Source: Codonopsis lanceolata (Eukaryota > Streptophyta > Magnoliopsida > Asterales > Campanulaceae). Taken from it: 64,000 bases of DNA. Below, piece after piece: positions 1 to 12,180 of the stretch. Location: assembly GCA_013146195.2 (NCBI GenBank), contig CM028378.1, forward strand, positions 90,206,295 to 90,270,294, written 5' to 3'. The number at the start of each line of letters is the position of its first letter. Positions within the stretch are counted from its first letter, which is position 1. The notes under the pieces were generated by a model that saw only the letters and a list, made by a program, of their open reading frames with translations, was not told where the DNA came from and searched no databases. The position numbers and the translations under genes were made by a program.

Positions 1-2584
1 AATTTAAAAGAAAAGAAAATTCTTGCAACGAAAAATTATGTTGCAAAAAATTATTTTTTGAAAATAAAATATTACCAATATTATGTCTATAAATATTTCT
101 CAATTGTACAAAATTGAACATTTCACTTAAAATATCTTAAATCAAACAATTAAAGTCAACAAAGCTTCAAACATTACATTCAAAATGAATTGACAAACTG
201 TCATATTAAAGCAAATCGTTAAACTACATAGAATTGTCAAGTTGTCATACTTTAAACTATATAAGAGCTCGTGGACGATGCTCGGAGCCTCTATGTCCTC
301 AAATTGAGCATCTCATGGAATTGCAACGGAAAATCATTTTTCATTTGCTCAAATTTAGCCTTATGTGGATTGTAATTGTGCCGTGACTTCATCTCTCATT
401 TTCTCAACTCTTTCAGTCAACTTATCTTCAAACACTTGGGTCTGTGTGAAACCTTTCCTGAACCTTTCACTATAATGGCATAAAAACAACAAAATGATGG
501 TTGCAAGCCTGCTCGTGACAATCAATCATCACAACTTATAAACAGCTAATATTAATGCAACACTTATATCTCTAATGAGATAACACAAGTCTCCAATACT
601 TGCACCAAAAAATTGCACATTGCATGGGAAGTCTCTAAAGCTTTCCATATGTTACCGCAAAAAGAATTTCTATCAGTAGAAAAGTACTCATTTTAAAGTA
701 GAAAAGTACTCATTTTTTGTTTATTTTGTCAGTGAGACATTTTAACTTACTTGAGAGGTAGACAGTTAAATGAAATGTTTATATACACATTCAACAATAT
801 ATTGGCATAAAAACAAAGCAATGGCATCTAGATTTAATTGCAAGATGTAATACACACATTCTACCATTTACTGTGTCAGTACGTACACGTCGGCTTATGT
901 AGTGTAAAAGTAGTATATTACACATTCTTTCCTTCACTTTTTTTTGTTCTTTGATGATCTTTTTTTTTCTTTTTACAATTGAGGGCTTCTCTGGTAACAC
1001 GAAGGAAGAGGTATCAAATGGCAAGACGCCTCCACGACAGAATATAGACAGATTTCAAACACTTGTTTACAGGTTTATCAGCAAATTCCTAGTTCAGTTC
1101 TTGGTTGTGCCTAAATATACATATTCTATATTAATTTACTTCTCCTGCATTTCGTTGCTCTGGGCTCTAAATGATTTATGTTACAACTTACAAGACCATT
1201 ACCCCCACTTTATAATCATAAGCGCTCAAGATGAAAATATGAGATTACTTACCTCTGCTCTAATAGTGTACCCATCTGAACATGTCTCCATTCATTGCAA
1301 GAAGGGAAGCGTACAAAGAAAACTACTCTGCTATAAGGCATATACATCTTGGTCAATTAAACAGATTTAACAAGTTAATTACAGGTGGACAACATGGCTG
1401 TCATATCTTCATGGTCAAGCCTTCGAATCCTCTAAGAAAGAAGGTATTCTAATCATTCTATTACTGGTGAATGAACAAAAAGGTAGAAGAATCGTTCTAT
1501 CAGTAGTGACTGAAGTGACATCCTAATTATATACAGCCTTAGTAGGTCATAGTCACTAAGAACCTCAATATCTAAGTGCCAAATATTATCCCACTTCAAA
1601 ATTCAACAGAATGCCCAAAATACTAGAAATGCACAACCAAGTCCCACGACTCGACTTCTGTATCCTTAGTGAACTATTGAATGTTCATGATAGAAGAAAA
1701 TATCCTACACCCTATGTTAAATGATTAAGATGGCCTGGAGGAAGCAGGACTTGATTCATGAAAAGCTTTTCCATCCCAGGAGACGGAATAGAAGTATCAA
1801 TCATACTTATCACAAAAAAAAAAAAAAAATAGAAGTATCAATCATGATTACCCTTGTCAAACATTTAGACTTGAGGTAAACTGGGTAATTGATAAACTAA
1901 ATTTCTGAATTTAAGGTCGAAGCATAGAAAGTGTAAAATAAAAGCTTAAATCATTTTCAGTAGCCCCCCTATAATACTGGGTAATGTGTATTCAAAATAG
2001 TGTATAACACTCCTAAATCATGTCTGTATTCTAATTAAATTAGAGAGGTCCAATTGACTTAGAAGTCAGCATTGCAACAAACCCATCAATTTTTTCACAG
2101 CTAAATTGGGTAGTTATAAGAATCATACGGGTAAAAGACCACCTAACAGTAATTTCATAAATTGCATCAATTAATCTAATGAAAAACAATAATCTCTTAC
2201 CAGTCACTCCTTACCCAAGTAGGCATTTGAATATCAAGCAACAATTCAAATGAACATTTTCATTGAAAACGTAAACGTAGCCGTAGAAGGGGTTCATTAA
2301 GAAAGGCCATTGAGCCCAAGAATAATAATCGTCCTTCTACTTTTACCTATTGGTTCCATCAACCTCTTATTGCTTTATGATTTTATGAACTTTCTTCTTT
2401 GTCTATCTGCACTCTTATACCTCTCTCTACCCATCTTTAACTCCTAGTTTTCCTTGCATTTTCTTGCTCGTCTGTTAAATTGTCAAGCTTCTCTCCATCA
2501 CACTTCTCTCACTTCATTTCTCTTCTTCATCTCTTAGATGTTTTTCTTGTAGTTAGAGATGTTTTTCTTGTAGTTAGATGTTTC
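1..2584. other. AT-rich DNA, no recognised gene
   Basis: This stretch is strongly AT-rich with short A and T runs and frequent stops in all frames. A 139-codon open frame at 951-1370 (+) has no recognisable domain and a composition like its surroundings, so I do not call it a gene. One minus-strand piece (about 1336-1251) is open and followed by GTAAGT, so a small exon cannot be excluded. I see no LTR, TIR or tandem array here. It may be host intergenic DNA into which the Copia element at 2585 inserted. Confidence 0.5.
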
Positions 2585-3615
2585 TGTAAGGGTAAAATAG
2601 GCATAACCTATTTTAGTCTTGTTTTCACCTTTCTTGATCAAAGTAGGTTTTTAAATTAGTTAATGTTAATTTAGGATTTAGTATATTTTATTAGATTTAG
2701 TTTAGTTATTTTTGGTAACAAAATATTTAATTAGATTTTGTTTTTCCTTGGTCCTTAAGGTTTTATCATTTTTGGAAACATAATTTTCCTAAAGATTTTT
2801 GGTTTTCTTGGTCCTAAAGTCTAGGAGTCATTTTTTGTAACAAAATCTTTTATTAGATTTAGTTTTGGTATTTTTTGGTAGCATAATCTTTTTGTAGATT
2901 TTAAGTGCACATATTTGGTAACTAAATCTTTGTATAAATCCTAGTCTAACCATGATTCTTGACCAATTTCATATTTGGTAATCAAATCACATAAGTTTGG
3001 TAAGCTGTTGATTTTTTCCTTAAATACTAATCATTGTCATTGTTAGAGTTGGATTCCTTTATGTGTGTAGGAGATCTTGGCATTATATAAGGAGGTGCTT
3101 GGACATGGCTGGAGAGACATGCCTTGGTACAGAATTATGAGAGAGCAGATAAAAAAGAGTGCGTAAAATTCGAACGATTTGAAATTCCAAAGAACAGATT
3201 TGAATGTGCTTCCGGATGTTGCAACATTGGAAGCAACATTGGGCGTTTTTGCTGTTTTTGACTTCCTAGCTGATTTTAGGAAGCTATTTGTTTCTTCCCA
3301 CGTTTTCTATACCTGTTTTTATGTGGGTGTTTTGCTCTCTAAGACTTGTTGTCTTGTGAGAGTGTTTTGTTTTGTGATTTCACCTAGTTTTTGTAAAACA
3401 ATTCATCCTTTTTAGTGAAATCTTTTTGGCCATGAGGCTAGATCTACAAGTATAGACTTGTAGATTGTTTGGTAAATTTTTGTGATTAATTTCGTGCTTT
3501 AGTATTAAGTCTTCCGTTGTTTTCGTTATTTTTCTGTCTTTTGTGATTTTTTAATTGTAGCTTTTTAACAAGCTACATTAAATCTTTGAGAATCCTAGCT
3601 ACTCTCGTTCTTTCA
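2585..3615 (+). repeat. Copia 5' LTR
   Basis: About 1.03 kb, starting TGTAAGGGTAAAATAGGC and ending TTCTTTCA directly before the primer site, so it has the standard TG...CA ends. It aligns along its length with the LTRs at 31230-32182 and 35457-36420 but is clearly more diverged. It holds a TATA-like box near 3084 and, at about 3202-3243, a palindrome centred on ATGTTGCAACAT. Confidence 0.88.
3084..3090 (+). promoter_or_regulatory. TATA-like box in the Copia LTR
   Basis: TATATAA sits about 500 bp into the LTR, followed by a GA-rich stretch, as expected for the U3/R promoter of a plant LTR. The related LTR at 35457 has CTATAAATAAAG at the equivalent place. Function is inferred from position only. 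Confidence 0.4.
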
Positions 3616-3617
3616 AT

Positions 3618-3629
3618 TGGTATCAGAGC
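3618..3629 (+). other. Primer binding site (tRNA-iMet type)
   Basis: TGGTATCAGAGC lies 2 bp after the LTR end. This is the usual plant retrotransposon primer site, complementary to the 3' end of initiator methionine tRNA, and it fixes the LTR boundary. Confidence 0.9.
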
Positions 3630-3669
3630 CTTCTCTTGATATCACTAAGAGTCGATTCTGTTTAAAGAC

Positions 3670-5234
3670 GTGAAGGATTCTCAGTATGAGAACGTGGTTC
3701 GTCCTCCTACTCTCACAAATGCTAATTATTCTATATGGAAAGTCAAGATGCGCATCTTCATCAAATCCATTGATGAAAGAGCGTGGCTTGCTGTTTTAAA
3801 TGGCTGGAGTCCTCCCAAAACTGTAGATTCTGATGGTGATGTCAAGATCACCAAAGAATCTGAATGGACCAACGATGATAGGAACACTGCTTCTTTTAAC
3901 TCGAAAGCTTTGTCTGCAATTCATAAGGCTTTAGACGCAAATACTTTTAGGGTGATAGCAAATTATGAATCTGCCAAAGATGTGTGGGAGGCCCTTCAGA
4001 CCTTATGTGAAGGACCTGCCAGTGTTCGATCTTCTAAGCTAAGAATGCTAACCACTCAGTTTGACATGAATGTTGTTTATGATTCTGACTCTGAAAATGC
4101 AGATGCTTCAGCCAATGTGTCACCCGATGTTGCAACATCGAGCAACATTGGGAGAGACATGAGCGTAAACAGAACAATTTCTTCGCTTTTAATTCCACAG
4201 CTTGTAGAAGATGATGGAGACACGATTCGCACTTGCTGGAAAGGTACAAGGAGAGCTGTACAAGGATTGGGAGAAGAGAGCTCACCAAGTTACACTACTT
4301 GGTAAGGCAAATGAACTATTAAAAAGGCAAATGCCGATCAAAAGAATGCATAGTGAAAGGCCGAGAGTGTCCTAAGTAGAAAGGATGTGGAGATTGAGAA
4401 GTTAAAGGAGCAGCCTTACTCAAGCAAAAGAGACCATGACCAAGTGGAATTCTAGCAAACAAAAGGTTGATGATCCGCCGATTCGTAATACTTCTAGATC
4501 GAGTATTGGTTTTGTCCCTAAGGTATTTGTGAAAGAGGGAGAAGGAACATCGGAACCAACATGTACCAATGAAAGTTTTCTCAACTGTTTTACGTGAAAA
4601 ACCGAGAGTAAGAAAGAAAAATTATGTTTGTCACTTCTACCATAAGCATGGTCACATACAACCCTTTTGTTTTCCGAAAAAGGCCATGTATGAGAATGAA
4701 ATGAGGCAAGATTTCTTTGAAAAACTCATTGGCAAAACCATGTGCCATGCGCCACCAATGCAAAGAACATTGGCGCACACATTGGAAGCCTCATTCAAAG
4801 ACAAATCGAAATTTTTCAAAACCTCCAACCCCAAGTTTTTAAACAGATGTGGGTTCCTAAGGGTAGTAATGACAAAGGCAAGTCCAAATATTGTGAACCC
4901 TTTGATATATGTCCGGTGCTGCTGTTCTATGAAACCATTGATGAATACCATGATGAATCTCCTTCAAAATCTTCAACCAAAGATTCTGGAACACATCAAA
5001 TGCATGATCGACAGAGCTCGCATGTTTCGAAAGTTCACCAATGTGTTTCACAATGTGTCACCCAATGTGTCACCCAATGTTGCAACAATGGGAGCAACAT
5101 TGGGCGACGTATTCGAAAGTGTCCCGAACTTTCGAATCAGTCCCGAACATTCGAAAATCACCAATTTGAATGGTTGCAGCCATGACATTCCTAGTCGTAT
5201 TCAAAAACCATCCAATCTCTCAAGTGATAGGTGA
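3670..5234 (+). pseudogene. Copia gag remnant (DUF4219/UBN2-type)
   Basis: Would encode the capsid-like Gag. The first open part (3670-4305) has the DUF4219-like start (TNANYSIWKVKMRIF) and UBN2-type helical core (SKALSAIHKAL, KDVWEALQTL) over about residues 15-135. The initiator ATG is gone: the corresponding codon is GTG, whereas the copy at 32237 has ATG. The CX2CX4HX4C knuckle present in that copy is missing here. The frame is lost near 4220, but the family's next segment (tryptophan/lysine-rich helix, then GFVPKVFV) can be followed in other frames. A second open part at 4569-5234 carries CHFYHKHGHIQPFC, a His/Cys motif typical of the gag-pol junction in this group. Stops and frameshifts make it non-functional. 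Confidence 0.75.
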
Positions 5235-5334
5235 TATTCATGATGACATATACACAAGAAGAAGAAGTAAGGTTGAATCTCAAAAATTTGCATGATTATC
5301 AAAATATTTTTGAGAGAAACCTTAAATCTTTTAT

Positions 5335-5620
5335 GGATGCTTCAAATGATCAATGATTATGTGTTCACATTGATGTGTTAACCTTGTTTTTTGATAACAC
5401 CTATGCATTTTGCTTAGCACAAAAATCCAGTTCATTATTCTCGAACTAACCACATTAATTTAAGACACCACTTTTTTAGAGACTTGGTTGATTATGTAAA
5501 TTGTTTGCATTGAACATGTTGGGACCGAAAATCATCTTGCTGATATATTTGTCAAGTGTCTTGTTTTTGAGAGATTTTTCAATCTTTGAAAATCTCTTGT
5601 GTTTTGTGTGCCATTGATTT
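5335..5620 (+). pseudogene. Copia RNase H scrap
   Basis: Fragments in shifting frames match the end of Copia RNase H: a VLTLFFDNTYAFCLAQK-like piece (family pattern DNxSAI-L) and, downstream, the ENHLADIF piece normally near the pol C terminus. The same two pieces, equally isolated from any RT, occur at about 33950-34150 in the related element. Everything between gag and this scrap is deleted, so it is a relic. Confidence 0.6.
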
Positions 5621-5765
5621 TACACTTGTTAATTTAAAAAAAAAAATTAGGCATGCTTGCATTTTGTCTTTAGAGGGCACTCTAGATCATTGTTTCGCTT
5701 GTTTGTGCCTCTTGTGGTTGCTTGGGAATTTCATTCAAAATCTGTTGTGATTTCATTGTTATGAC

Positions 5766-6451
5766 AATGGTAACAGAAAGTATATCACAGATAATAGCAG
5801 CGGAAGTTTTGATTTCAGATTTTAATCCAAGCAGATTTTAGCAGACAGAAATTATGTCTCCATAAACATTGGAATTGTACCAGTATACCCAACTCTTTAG
5901 CAACTTCCTCCTGCAAATAAGTTTTAAAATTGAACTCAAATAAAATATAAATGAAAAAATCTCATAATCTCGAGGGTAAATATTCTTAAGAAGGTCAATT
6001 TAGCGTCAACTATAAGTACATGACGAAACAAAAAATGTGGCAATGATTCTACCACTACAATCAAAGAAGAATTAAAAACCTTAAAAAAGAAAAATTAAGG
6101 TAACGGAGGATACAACCAAAAGATTCTGTCTTTCAAAATAATGCTTCACAATATAATAAAACATTCATCAATGCAAGAAGCATTCATGCATACATATTAC
6201 ATGCTAAAAAACCAACAAATATATCTCTTATGGGTATTGTCCTTGTGATTGCATCTATTGTTGATAGTCATTGTACATTTATAGAAAGAAAATAATTATG
6301 CGGACGACCTTTAAACACAAGTCAGGATGAGTAGCTAGACAAAATGTTGGGTTAATGAAATCCATGTTATAGAAAAGTTTTAGGGCTTGTCAAGTTGAGC
6401 GTTTTGCACAGAGTAAATAAAATAAAAAATTATTTACCTCTAAAATGTTGG
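5766..6451. other. Unassigned AT-rich DNA left of the LINE
   Basis: No homology to the related Copia copy remains beyond about 5765, and no open frame or terminal repeat is evident. The right edge is the target site of the LINE; the sequence resumes at 12196. It is therefore probably the same local DNA as 12196-13192. Confidence 0.5.
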
Positions 6452-6466
6452 GCATTTCTAGAACTT
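6452..6466. repeat. LINE target-site duplication, left copy
   Basis: GCATTTCTAGAACTT is repeated exactly at 12181-12195 on the other side of the LINE. A 15-bp direct repeat is typical of target-primed reverse transcription. The last TT may overlap the poly-A tail. Confidence 0.9.
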
Positions 6467-6633
6467 TTTTTTTAAGAAACATGGGCGGCACCCTGCAAGA
6501 TTTTATTAAAATAGAAAAAAGAGAACAAACTTGAGGGGGACAACCAGCCTTGCCTTTATACATGGGAGGACAGAGGAGCCTTACCTCGAAATGGAAATTA
6601 CAAATAGAAGCTAACAGAGCAAAATTACACATG

Positions 6634-9600
6634 CTAATATCTAAATCTAATGTAAGGAGTATCATTTTTATCCAAAAGCACAGAGCCACGAATGCGCGAA
6701 GGAAGCTCACAGAGGGTACTAAAATGAGAAGAAGACATGGAATCACAACCCAAATTGGCAAGGAGATCAGCAACGCTATTAGCTTGTCTCAAACAGTGGC
6801 TGAAATGGAAGTCCATATCTTTTTGAATATCTAGGACTTGTCGAATAATCTACCAACATTACCAAGGAATTTTGTGGCCCAAAACAATGCAATCAATAAG
6901 AACCTTGGAGTCCATCTCAATAGAAGCTCCTCGAAAACCAACATCACGAAGCCAACAAACCCCAATAAATAAAGCCTTAGCCTCAGCAAGAGTGTTAGAA
7001 GCAACACCAAAATAAGAGGAAAAAGCATAGATGATATCTCCTAAGGAATTTCGAACAATCCCCCCCCCCCCACTAGGGCCAGGATTGCCGCGAGAAGCCC
7101 CATCGACATTAAGCTTGACTGAAGAAGAGGGCTTATGCCAACGGATCAACTGAATATGTTGATGTAAAGAAGTCGAAGTGTGATGTTTATGATGGGCATC
7201 AACAATACACTTCAAATCAGACCTGATGGAAGAAATAAGCCGAGAAGGGGACTTACCATGACCATCATATTTGAGGCAGTTTCTGTTGGTCCAAAGATGC
7301 CATAAAATCAGAGAAGGGAGGATAATATGAGGAAGAGAAGGACTAGGGGAAAACCACCAGGCCATACAACATTGATGTATAGAAAGATCACAGTGCTTAA
7401 TAACATATTCAGCACCAAACCAAGACCAAATGTGACGGGAAAAAGGGCTGAGAAGAAAGACATGCTGGAAGGTTTCGGTTTCACTGTCACCCAAAACATA
7501 GCATTGGCATTTAGAGACAATGAAAATTCCTTTGTGAGATAAAGCTTCGTCAAGAGGCAGCCTTTGACGAAATAAACGCCAAATAAAAACACGGATCTTC
7601 CTTGGAACAGCACGATGCCAATAAAACTTAGTAGAGTATAGAATCTGGGCCGAAGATCTGAAAAGTTTCCAAGCCGAAGAAATAGAAAAACGGCCAGAAG
7701 AAGATAGAGTCCAGCAAGGAGTATCCGCATGATCAGAAATATAAGGAGCCTGGGCAACAATTCGATGCAAATCGGAATAATTTAGGGCAGCTTCAATAGA
7801 GGGGTTTAATTGAGTTGAAGAAGCAAAGAGATCCTTGACTATATCCGCTGTAATATCAGGAGGTTTAGAAAGAAGGCAACCATCAAGCCATGAATCAAAC
7901 CAAGGAGAGCATAGGCCTCGACCCACTAACCACTTAATATGGGGTTCCACAAAAGGACGGATGCCAAGCATGCGACACCAAATATGAGAGCCCTTACAAA
8001 TAACTTGAGCCGGATGGAACCGAGAACAATATTTGGCTCTGAAAAATTTTGACCAGAGAGAGTCTTGGGTTCGAAAGCGCCACCAAATATTAGCCGAATA
8101 GGCACGAGTAATGTCGCTTAAGGATCTGATACCCACCCCACCTTCAGAAATAGGGGTGCAACATTGGGGCCATGAGATCCAATGGGACTTATTTCTACCC
8201 TCCAACTGCCCCCAAAAGAAATTGGAAAGCAACCTTTCAATGGCATGAAGAACAGATTTTAGAGGGTCTAAAGCAGCCAAGAGATAAGTTGTGATAGAAT
8301 GCAAAACATGATTAATAAGAATAATCCTGCCATCAATAGAAAGGAAATTCCCAATCCAAGAATCAATACGGGAGCGGAGCTTTAAAATAAGAGGATCAAA
8401 GTATTTCTTCAACTTTCTGCCACAAAATAAAGGACATCCAAGGTACACCAAAGGGAAATCTTTTTTGAAAAAGCCCAGAGAAGAAGAAAGTCGGCCAATA
8501 TGATGAGAAGAGACAGATGAAGAGACCGTAAAGCTGCTCTTAGACACATTAATTCGTTGTCCTGAGCACTGTTCATAGCGAGATAACAAGAGCTTATGCT
8601 TAGAGATGGAGGAAGAGCTTCCATTACAAAAAAATGATCACATCATCAGCGAAAGCTAAATGGGAAACAATGGGGTAGCCACTGGCAGAAGAGAATGACA
8701 CATACTGATGGGATAAATGAAGATCATTTAAGCCACTACTAAGAACCTCAGCAGCAATGATAAAGAGAGCAGGGGATAAAGGATCGCCTTGCCTAAGTCC
8801 CCGCGAAGAGCTAAAGAAGCCAGAGGGGGAACCATTAACCAGGACAGAAAACCAATTGTCCGAAATCAATCTCCAAATCATGTCAATATAGCCCTCACAG
8901 AAACCAAATCTACGCAACAATTTGATAAGGAAAAGCCAACTGACCCTGTCGAAAGCCTTAGTCATGTCCAATTTCAAAACAATGTTGGAGCCAGGAATTT
9001 TCTTCCCCAAGTGAGTCATTAATTCTTGAGCCAGAAGAATATTGTCTTGAATAAGACGCCCCTTGACAAATCCACTTTGATTGAGCGAAATAATATTAGG
9101 GAGAACAGTGGCAAGACGAGAAGCCAGGATTTTAGATATAACCTTATTGTTGAAGTTGCATAGGCTAATAGGTCTAAAATCATTAAAGGAAAGAGGCTGA
9201 TCCGTCTTCGGGATGGTAACGAGCAGAGTACTTGTCCAACTTCTAGGCAAAGTGAAGCCAGCAAAGAATTCCAATATAGCATTATGGAAGTCTGTGCAAA
9301 TAATATCCCAACAGGTAGAAAAAAATTTGCCCGTGAACCCATCTGGACCCGCAGCACTATCGCCGTCCATAGAGAAAACTATATGCTTTATTTCATCCAG
9401 CGAAGGAGGAGCAATAAGCAAATTATTCATCTGGTCATTGACAAGACAGGGAACGTTTGAAATCAGATCATTATCTTCCGTAGGATCAGCCTGAAGTTGA
9501 GATTGGAAGTGGGATACAGCCTGTTGTTTAATGTCTGCCTCGTTGGTGAGCTCAATACCATTGAACCCACAATAGAATGAATATGCATCTTCCTTCGATT

Positions 9601-10702
9601 CTGAGAAAAGGAAGCATGAAATAGCTTCGTATTCCCTTCTCCCTCTTTAAGCCATTTCAATCTAGCCCTTTGACGCCAAAAGCCTTCCTCAATCTTAAGA
9701 GCTTGCTGAAGACGAGCATTAGCCAGAGAGACAAGGCAGTGCGATCAGAATCAAGCCCAGAAGATTCAAACATAAATTCAAGACGTTGCACTTCGTCTTC
9801 AGCCAAACGGACATTATCAGAAATATTGCCAAAGACCTCCTTATTCCACTTTGTTAGGGCCTGTTTTTCAGCTTCTTAGCAAAAACATACATGGGACGGC
9901 CATTAATTTGCTGCTACCAAGTGGTATCAATCAACGGAACAAATGAGTGATGAGAGGCCCATATATTAATGAATAGAAAGGTAGAGGGTTGAGATACCCG
10001 ATCCTTTATAATTGAAGTGAGCAGAGGGGCATGATCAGAACATGTACGTCCAAGATGACGAACTGAAGTTGAGTGAAAGAATTGTTGCCAGGCGAAATTG
10101 CAAAGCATGCGATCAATGCGTTGAAAGATAGAAGCATTGCCATCCCGAGAGTTCCACCAAGTATAGGTACTACCCGAAAAACCCAAATCAATGAGGCCCG
10201 AAGCTGAGATACAAGAGTGAAAATCAAGGGCGCCATTTCGATCCCAACCATTACCTCCAAGTTTCTCATCAGGAGAAAGAATAATGTTAAAGTCCCCTCC
10301 AACAAGCCAAGGAATGGAACTAAATTCAGCACCCATATCTACAATATCAGTCCATAAATCTTGACGATCATAGGAATCACAGCAAGCATAAACGCATGTG
10401 AAAATAACCGGAGTAGCCCATTGATAATGTTTGAGCTGAATGGTGAGATGTTGTCGAGCTTCATGAAGAAGAGAGCAAGAGTAGCTAGCATTAATAAAAA
10501 GCCAAATAGAACTAGAAGGGTTAGAGAAACAAAAACGAAATTTTAACCGCTTAGCAATACGAAATAATTGACTAGAATCAAGCATAGGTTTAGAAATGGA
10601 AAGAAAGGAAATATTATGAAGTTTAATAAGTCATTTTAAACGACCTATCGAAGAGTCATTACCAATGCCCCGTATGTTCCAAAAAAGAAGATTAGCAGCC
10701 AT
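6634..10702 (-). pseudogene. LINE ORF2: endonuclease, reverse transcriptase, RNase H
   Basis: About 1,356 codons, full family length. Order: APE-type endonuclease (LLFWNIRGIGN start, GGDFN, SDHAPLL), linker, reverse transcriptase (LDMTKAFD, RGLRQGDPLSPALF, catalytic FADD), zf-RVT segment (FSISSAWKLF ... FIWRLF) and RNase H (LNVDGASRGNPGPSGGGGIV). The ATG at 10702 is 19 bp past the ORF1 stop. Damage: in-frame TGA at 10633-10631 where the sister copy has CGA; TAG for CAG near 9914; a roughly 10-bp deletion and a further shift in the linker (9.87-9.55 kb); one extra T in a T-run just after FADD near 8630; and two stops near 6859-6850. Catalytic motifs themselves are preserved, so decay followed a once competent element. 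Confidence 0.92.
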
Positions 10703-10721
10703 GAGAATTAATGAGAGAAGA

Positions 10722-12086
10722 CTACGCTATGGATCTTGTCGTAACAGTTGGCAAAGGATGAGTATGCTTCTTTTTATTATGGCTCTTTTGAACAGGTATG
10801 GAAGAATCCAGGTTGAATTTATCCATAAGATGAGGGTCCGTGACATTGGCAGTATTACACAAGTCATCTTGAACAAGATCATCATTGGTATCTTCATCAG
10901 AGTCCACACAAGTAGTATCATTGTCCTCACTAAGGGCAGCGAAACGATTGGGCGAAAAGACGTGAACTACTGGATCAGGAGATTTAGTATTTGGTAAAGG
11001 GATATCCTTCTCTTGAGGCAAAACCAAAGGATTGTCATCCAAAGCCCTAGGAGGGTCATCCGAAACCCTATGAGGGTCATCCAAAACCCTAGGAGGGGCA
11101 ACCACAGGCTGTGGAGAAGAGTTGATATTGGTATTGAGTTGATCAATATCAACAGGAACAGAAGGGGCCGAAGTCGATGGGATTGAATCCATAGGAGCGG
11201 ATTGAAAAGGTTTGTTAGGCTCAAGAGAAGATGGGTTAGTCTTAGGATCAGTCGAAGTAGTATGTTTTTTAGGAGTCCAACGAGTAGAAGGTGGCGGAGG
11301 AGGAGGAGGAGGTGACTGGGTTTTCTGAGCATGAACCGAAGGGTTTTTAACTTTGCAATTGAGTTCTGAATGTCCTTGGCGGAGGCAATGAGAGCAGTAT
11401 AAGGGAGTATTCTCAGCTTCAATAGGCTGCCAAAAACTAGGATAAATAGAACCACAATCAACCCAAATCCTTGAAGGAATAGGCTTGGTTAAATCAACCT
11501 CAACACAAACCCGAGCAACACTAGGACGCGAGAGATTAGTTGTAGGCTGATCAAGCATGAGACGTTGACCAAACAGTGAAGCAATAGAAAAAAGAGCAGA
11601 TTTATGAAAGAGATGAATAGGAAGGCCAGGAAGGGAGAACCACACAGGAACAATTGGACTCTCAACATCAGGCCTAAAGTCCGAAGACCACTTGAAGACC
11701 CGCATGGGAAATCGACCAAGAAACCATTGATCCTTAATCCATATTCGTTGATAATCAGCATCATGATTGACTTGGATAAGGATATGCTTTGCATCAAGAA
11801 GACCAATCGTGAAAGCAGCTTTGAGACCGAAAGTTTGAAACAGCTTTCTAATGGATTCTAAAGAGGGCAGGCCATGTGAAAACTTTCCGATCAATGCATT
11901 GTTGAAAGGCTTTGCAAGAGCATCAATCACGTCCGCCGTCAGCTTAAGAGAGGGCTCACCTTTGTATAACGAAGGTGGTATGATGAATGCCGGCGGATTA
12001 GGGTTTGGAGCAGAAGCTAAAACAGAAGCAAAGGACTTAGGAAGGGCATTAGAATCCGGAGGGGCTGGTGGTGGAGGATCCACCAT
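10722..12086 (-). CDS. LINE ORF1 (DUF4283 and zinc-knuckle protein)
   Basis: 454 residues and fully open. LINE ORF1 proteins bind element RNA and form the ribonucleoprotein. Residues about 35-205 look like a DUF4283 domain (LIGKFSHGLPSLESIRKLF, HILIQVNHDADY, WFLGRFPMRVFKW, PVWFSLPGLPIHLF). A zinc knuckle, CSHCLRQGHSELNC (CX2CX4HX4C), follows at about 230-245, then a Pro/Ser/Asp-rich tail with three 7-residue repeats and a Lys-rich C terminus. The start is the first ATG after the 5' UTR, in MVDPPPPAPPDS. It is the only large transposon frame in the window without a break, but ORF2 beside it is dead, so expression is doubtful. Confidence 0.85.
   Translation of the reverse strand: MVDPPPPAPPDSNALPKSFASVLASAPNPNPPAFIIPPSLYKGEPSLKLTADVIDALAKPFNNALIGKFSHGLPSLESIRKLFQTFGLKAAFTIGLLDAKHILIQVNHDADYQRIWIKDQWFLGRFPMRVFKWSSDFRPDVESPIVPVWFSLPGLPIHLFHKSALFSIASLFGQRLMLDQPTTNLSRPSVARVCVEVDLTKPIPSRIWVDCGSIYPSFWQPIEAENTPLYCSHCLRQGHSELNCKVKNPSVHAQKTQSPPPPPPPPSTRWTPKKHTTSTDPKTNPSSLEPNKPFQSAPMDSIPSTSAPSVPVDIDQLNTNINSSPQPVVAPPRVLDDPHRVSDDPPRALDDNPLVLPQEKDIPLPNTKSPDPVVHVFSPNRFAALSEDNDTTCVDSDEDTNDDLVQDDLCNTANVTDPHLMDKFNLDSSIPVQKSHNKKKHTHPLPTVTTRSIA
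11035..11097 (-). repeat. Three 21-bp tandem repeats in LINE ORF1
   Basis: Three units of the form TCATCCnAAnCCCTAnGAGGG (written on the plus strand) encode three 7-residue repeats (pattern PxRVxDD). The sister copy at 25821-25883 also has three units, so the array predates the split of the copies. Confidence 0.8.
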
Positions 12087-12180
12087 GGAACCAACAAAGA
12101 AGCGCTAAGGAAAAACCCTAGACAAAAACGGGAAGAAGAGATCGCACCTTCAGTGCGTGAGAGTGTGCGTGTCCTAATCA

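Larger units (their letters stand above)
2585..5765 (+). mobile_element. Copia LTR retrotransposon, 3'-truncated
   Basis: The element reads 5' LTR, tRNA-iMet primer site, decayed gag, a scrap of RNase H and part of the 3' untranslated spacer, then stops matching its relative at 31230-36420 near 5765. No 3' LTR follows. Protease, integrase and almost all reverse transcriptase are missing between the gag part and the RNase H scrap; the relative lacks the same stretch, so the deletion probably predates both insertions and this is a non-autonomous lineage. The loss of the 3' end is a later event particular to this copy. It carries several copies of the 42-bp palindrome described in the findings. 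Confidence 0.85.
6467..12180 (-). mobile_element. Full-length LINE (plant L1 type)
   Basis: About 5.7 kb on the minus strand: 5' UTR of about 90 bp, ORF1 (12086-10722), a 19-bp spacer, ORF2 (10702-6634), a 3' UTR and an A-tail seen as T-run at 6465-6473. It is flanked by an exact 15-bp target duplication, so both ends are certain and the copy is not 5'-truncated, which is unusual among plant LINEs. ORF1 is open but ORF2 has several stops and frameshifts, so the copy cannot move by itself. A sister copy lies at 23880-26953. A 3' tail of a related element is at 16460-16733. Confidence 0.93.

Noticed and set aside
951..1370. Open frame of 139 codons on the plus strand
   Set aside because: No domain, AT-rich composition like its surroundings and overlaps an opposing frame; likely chance.
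5041..5104. Short direct repeats as a possible satellite
   Set aside because: The four AATGTGTCACCC-like words are the direct half of the Copia palindrome unit, not a satellite array.
7327..7542. Plus-strand frame inside LINE ORF2
   Set aside because: Antisense to the zf-RVT segment of ORF2.
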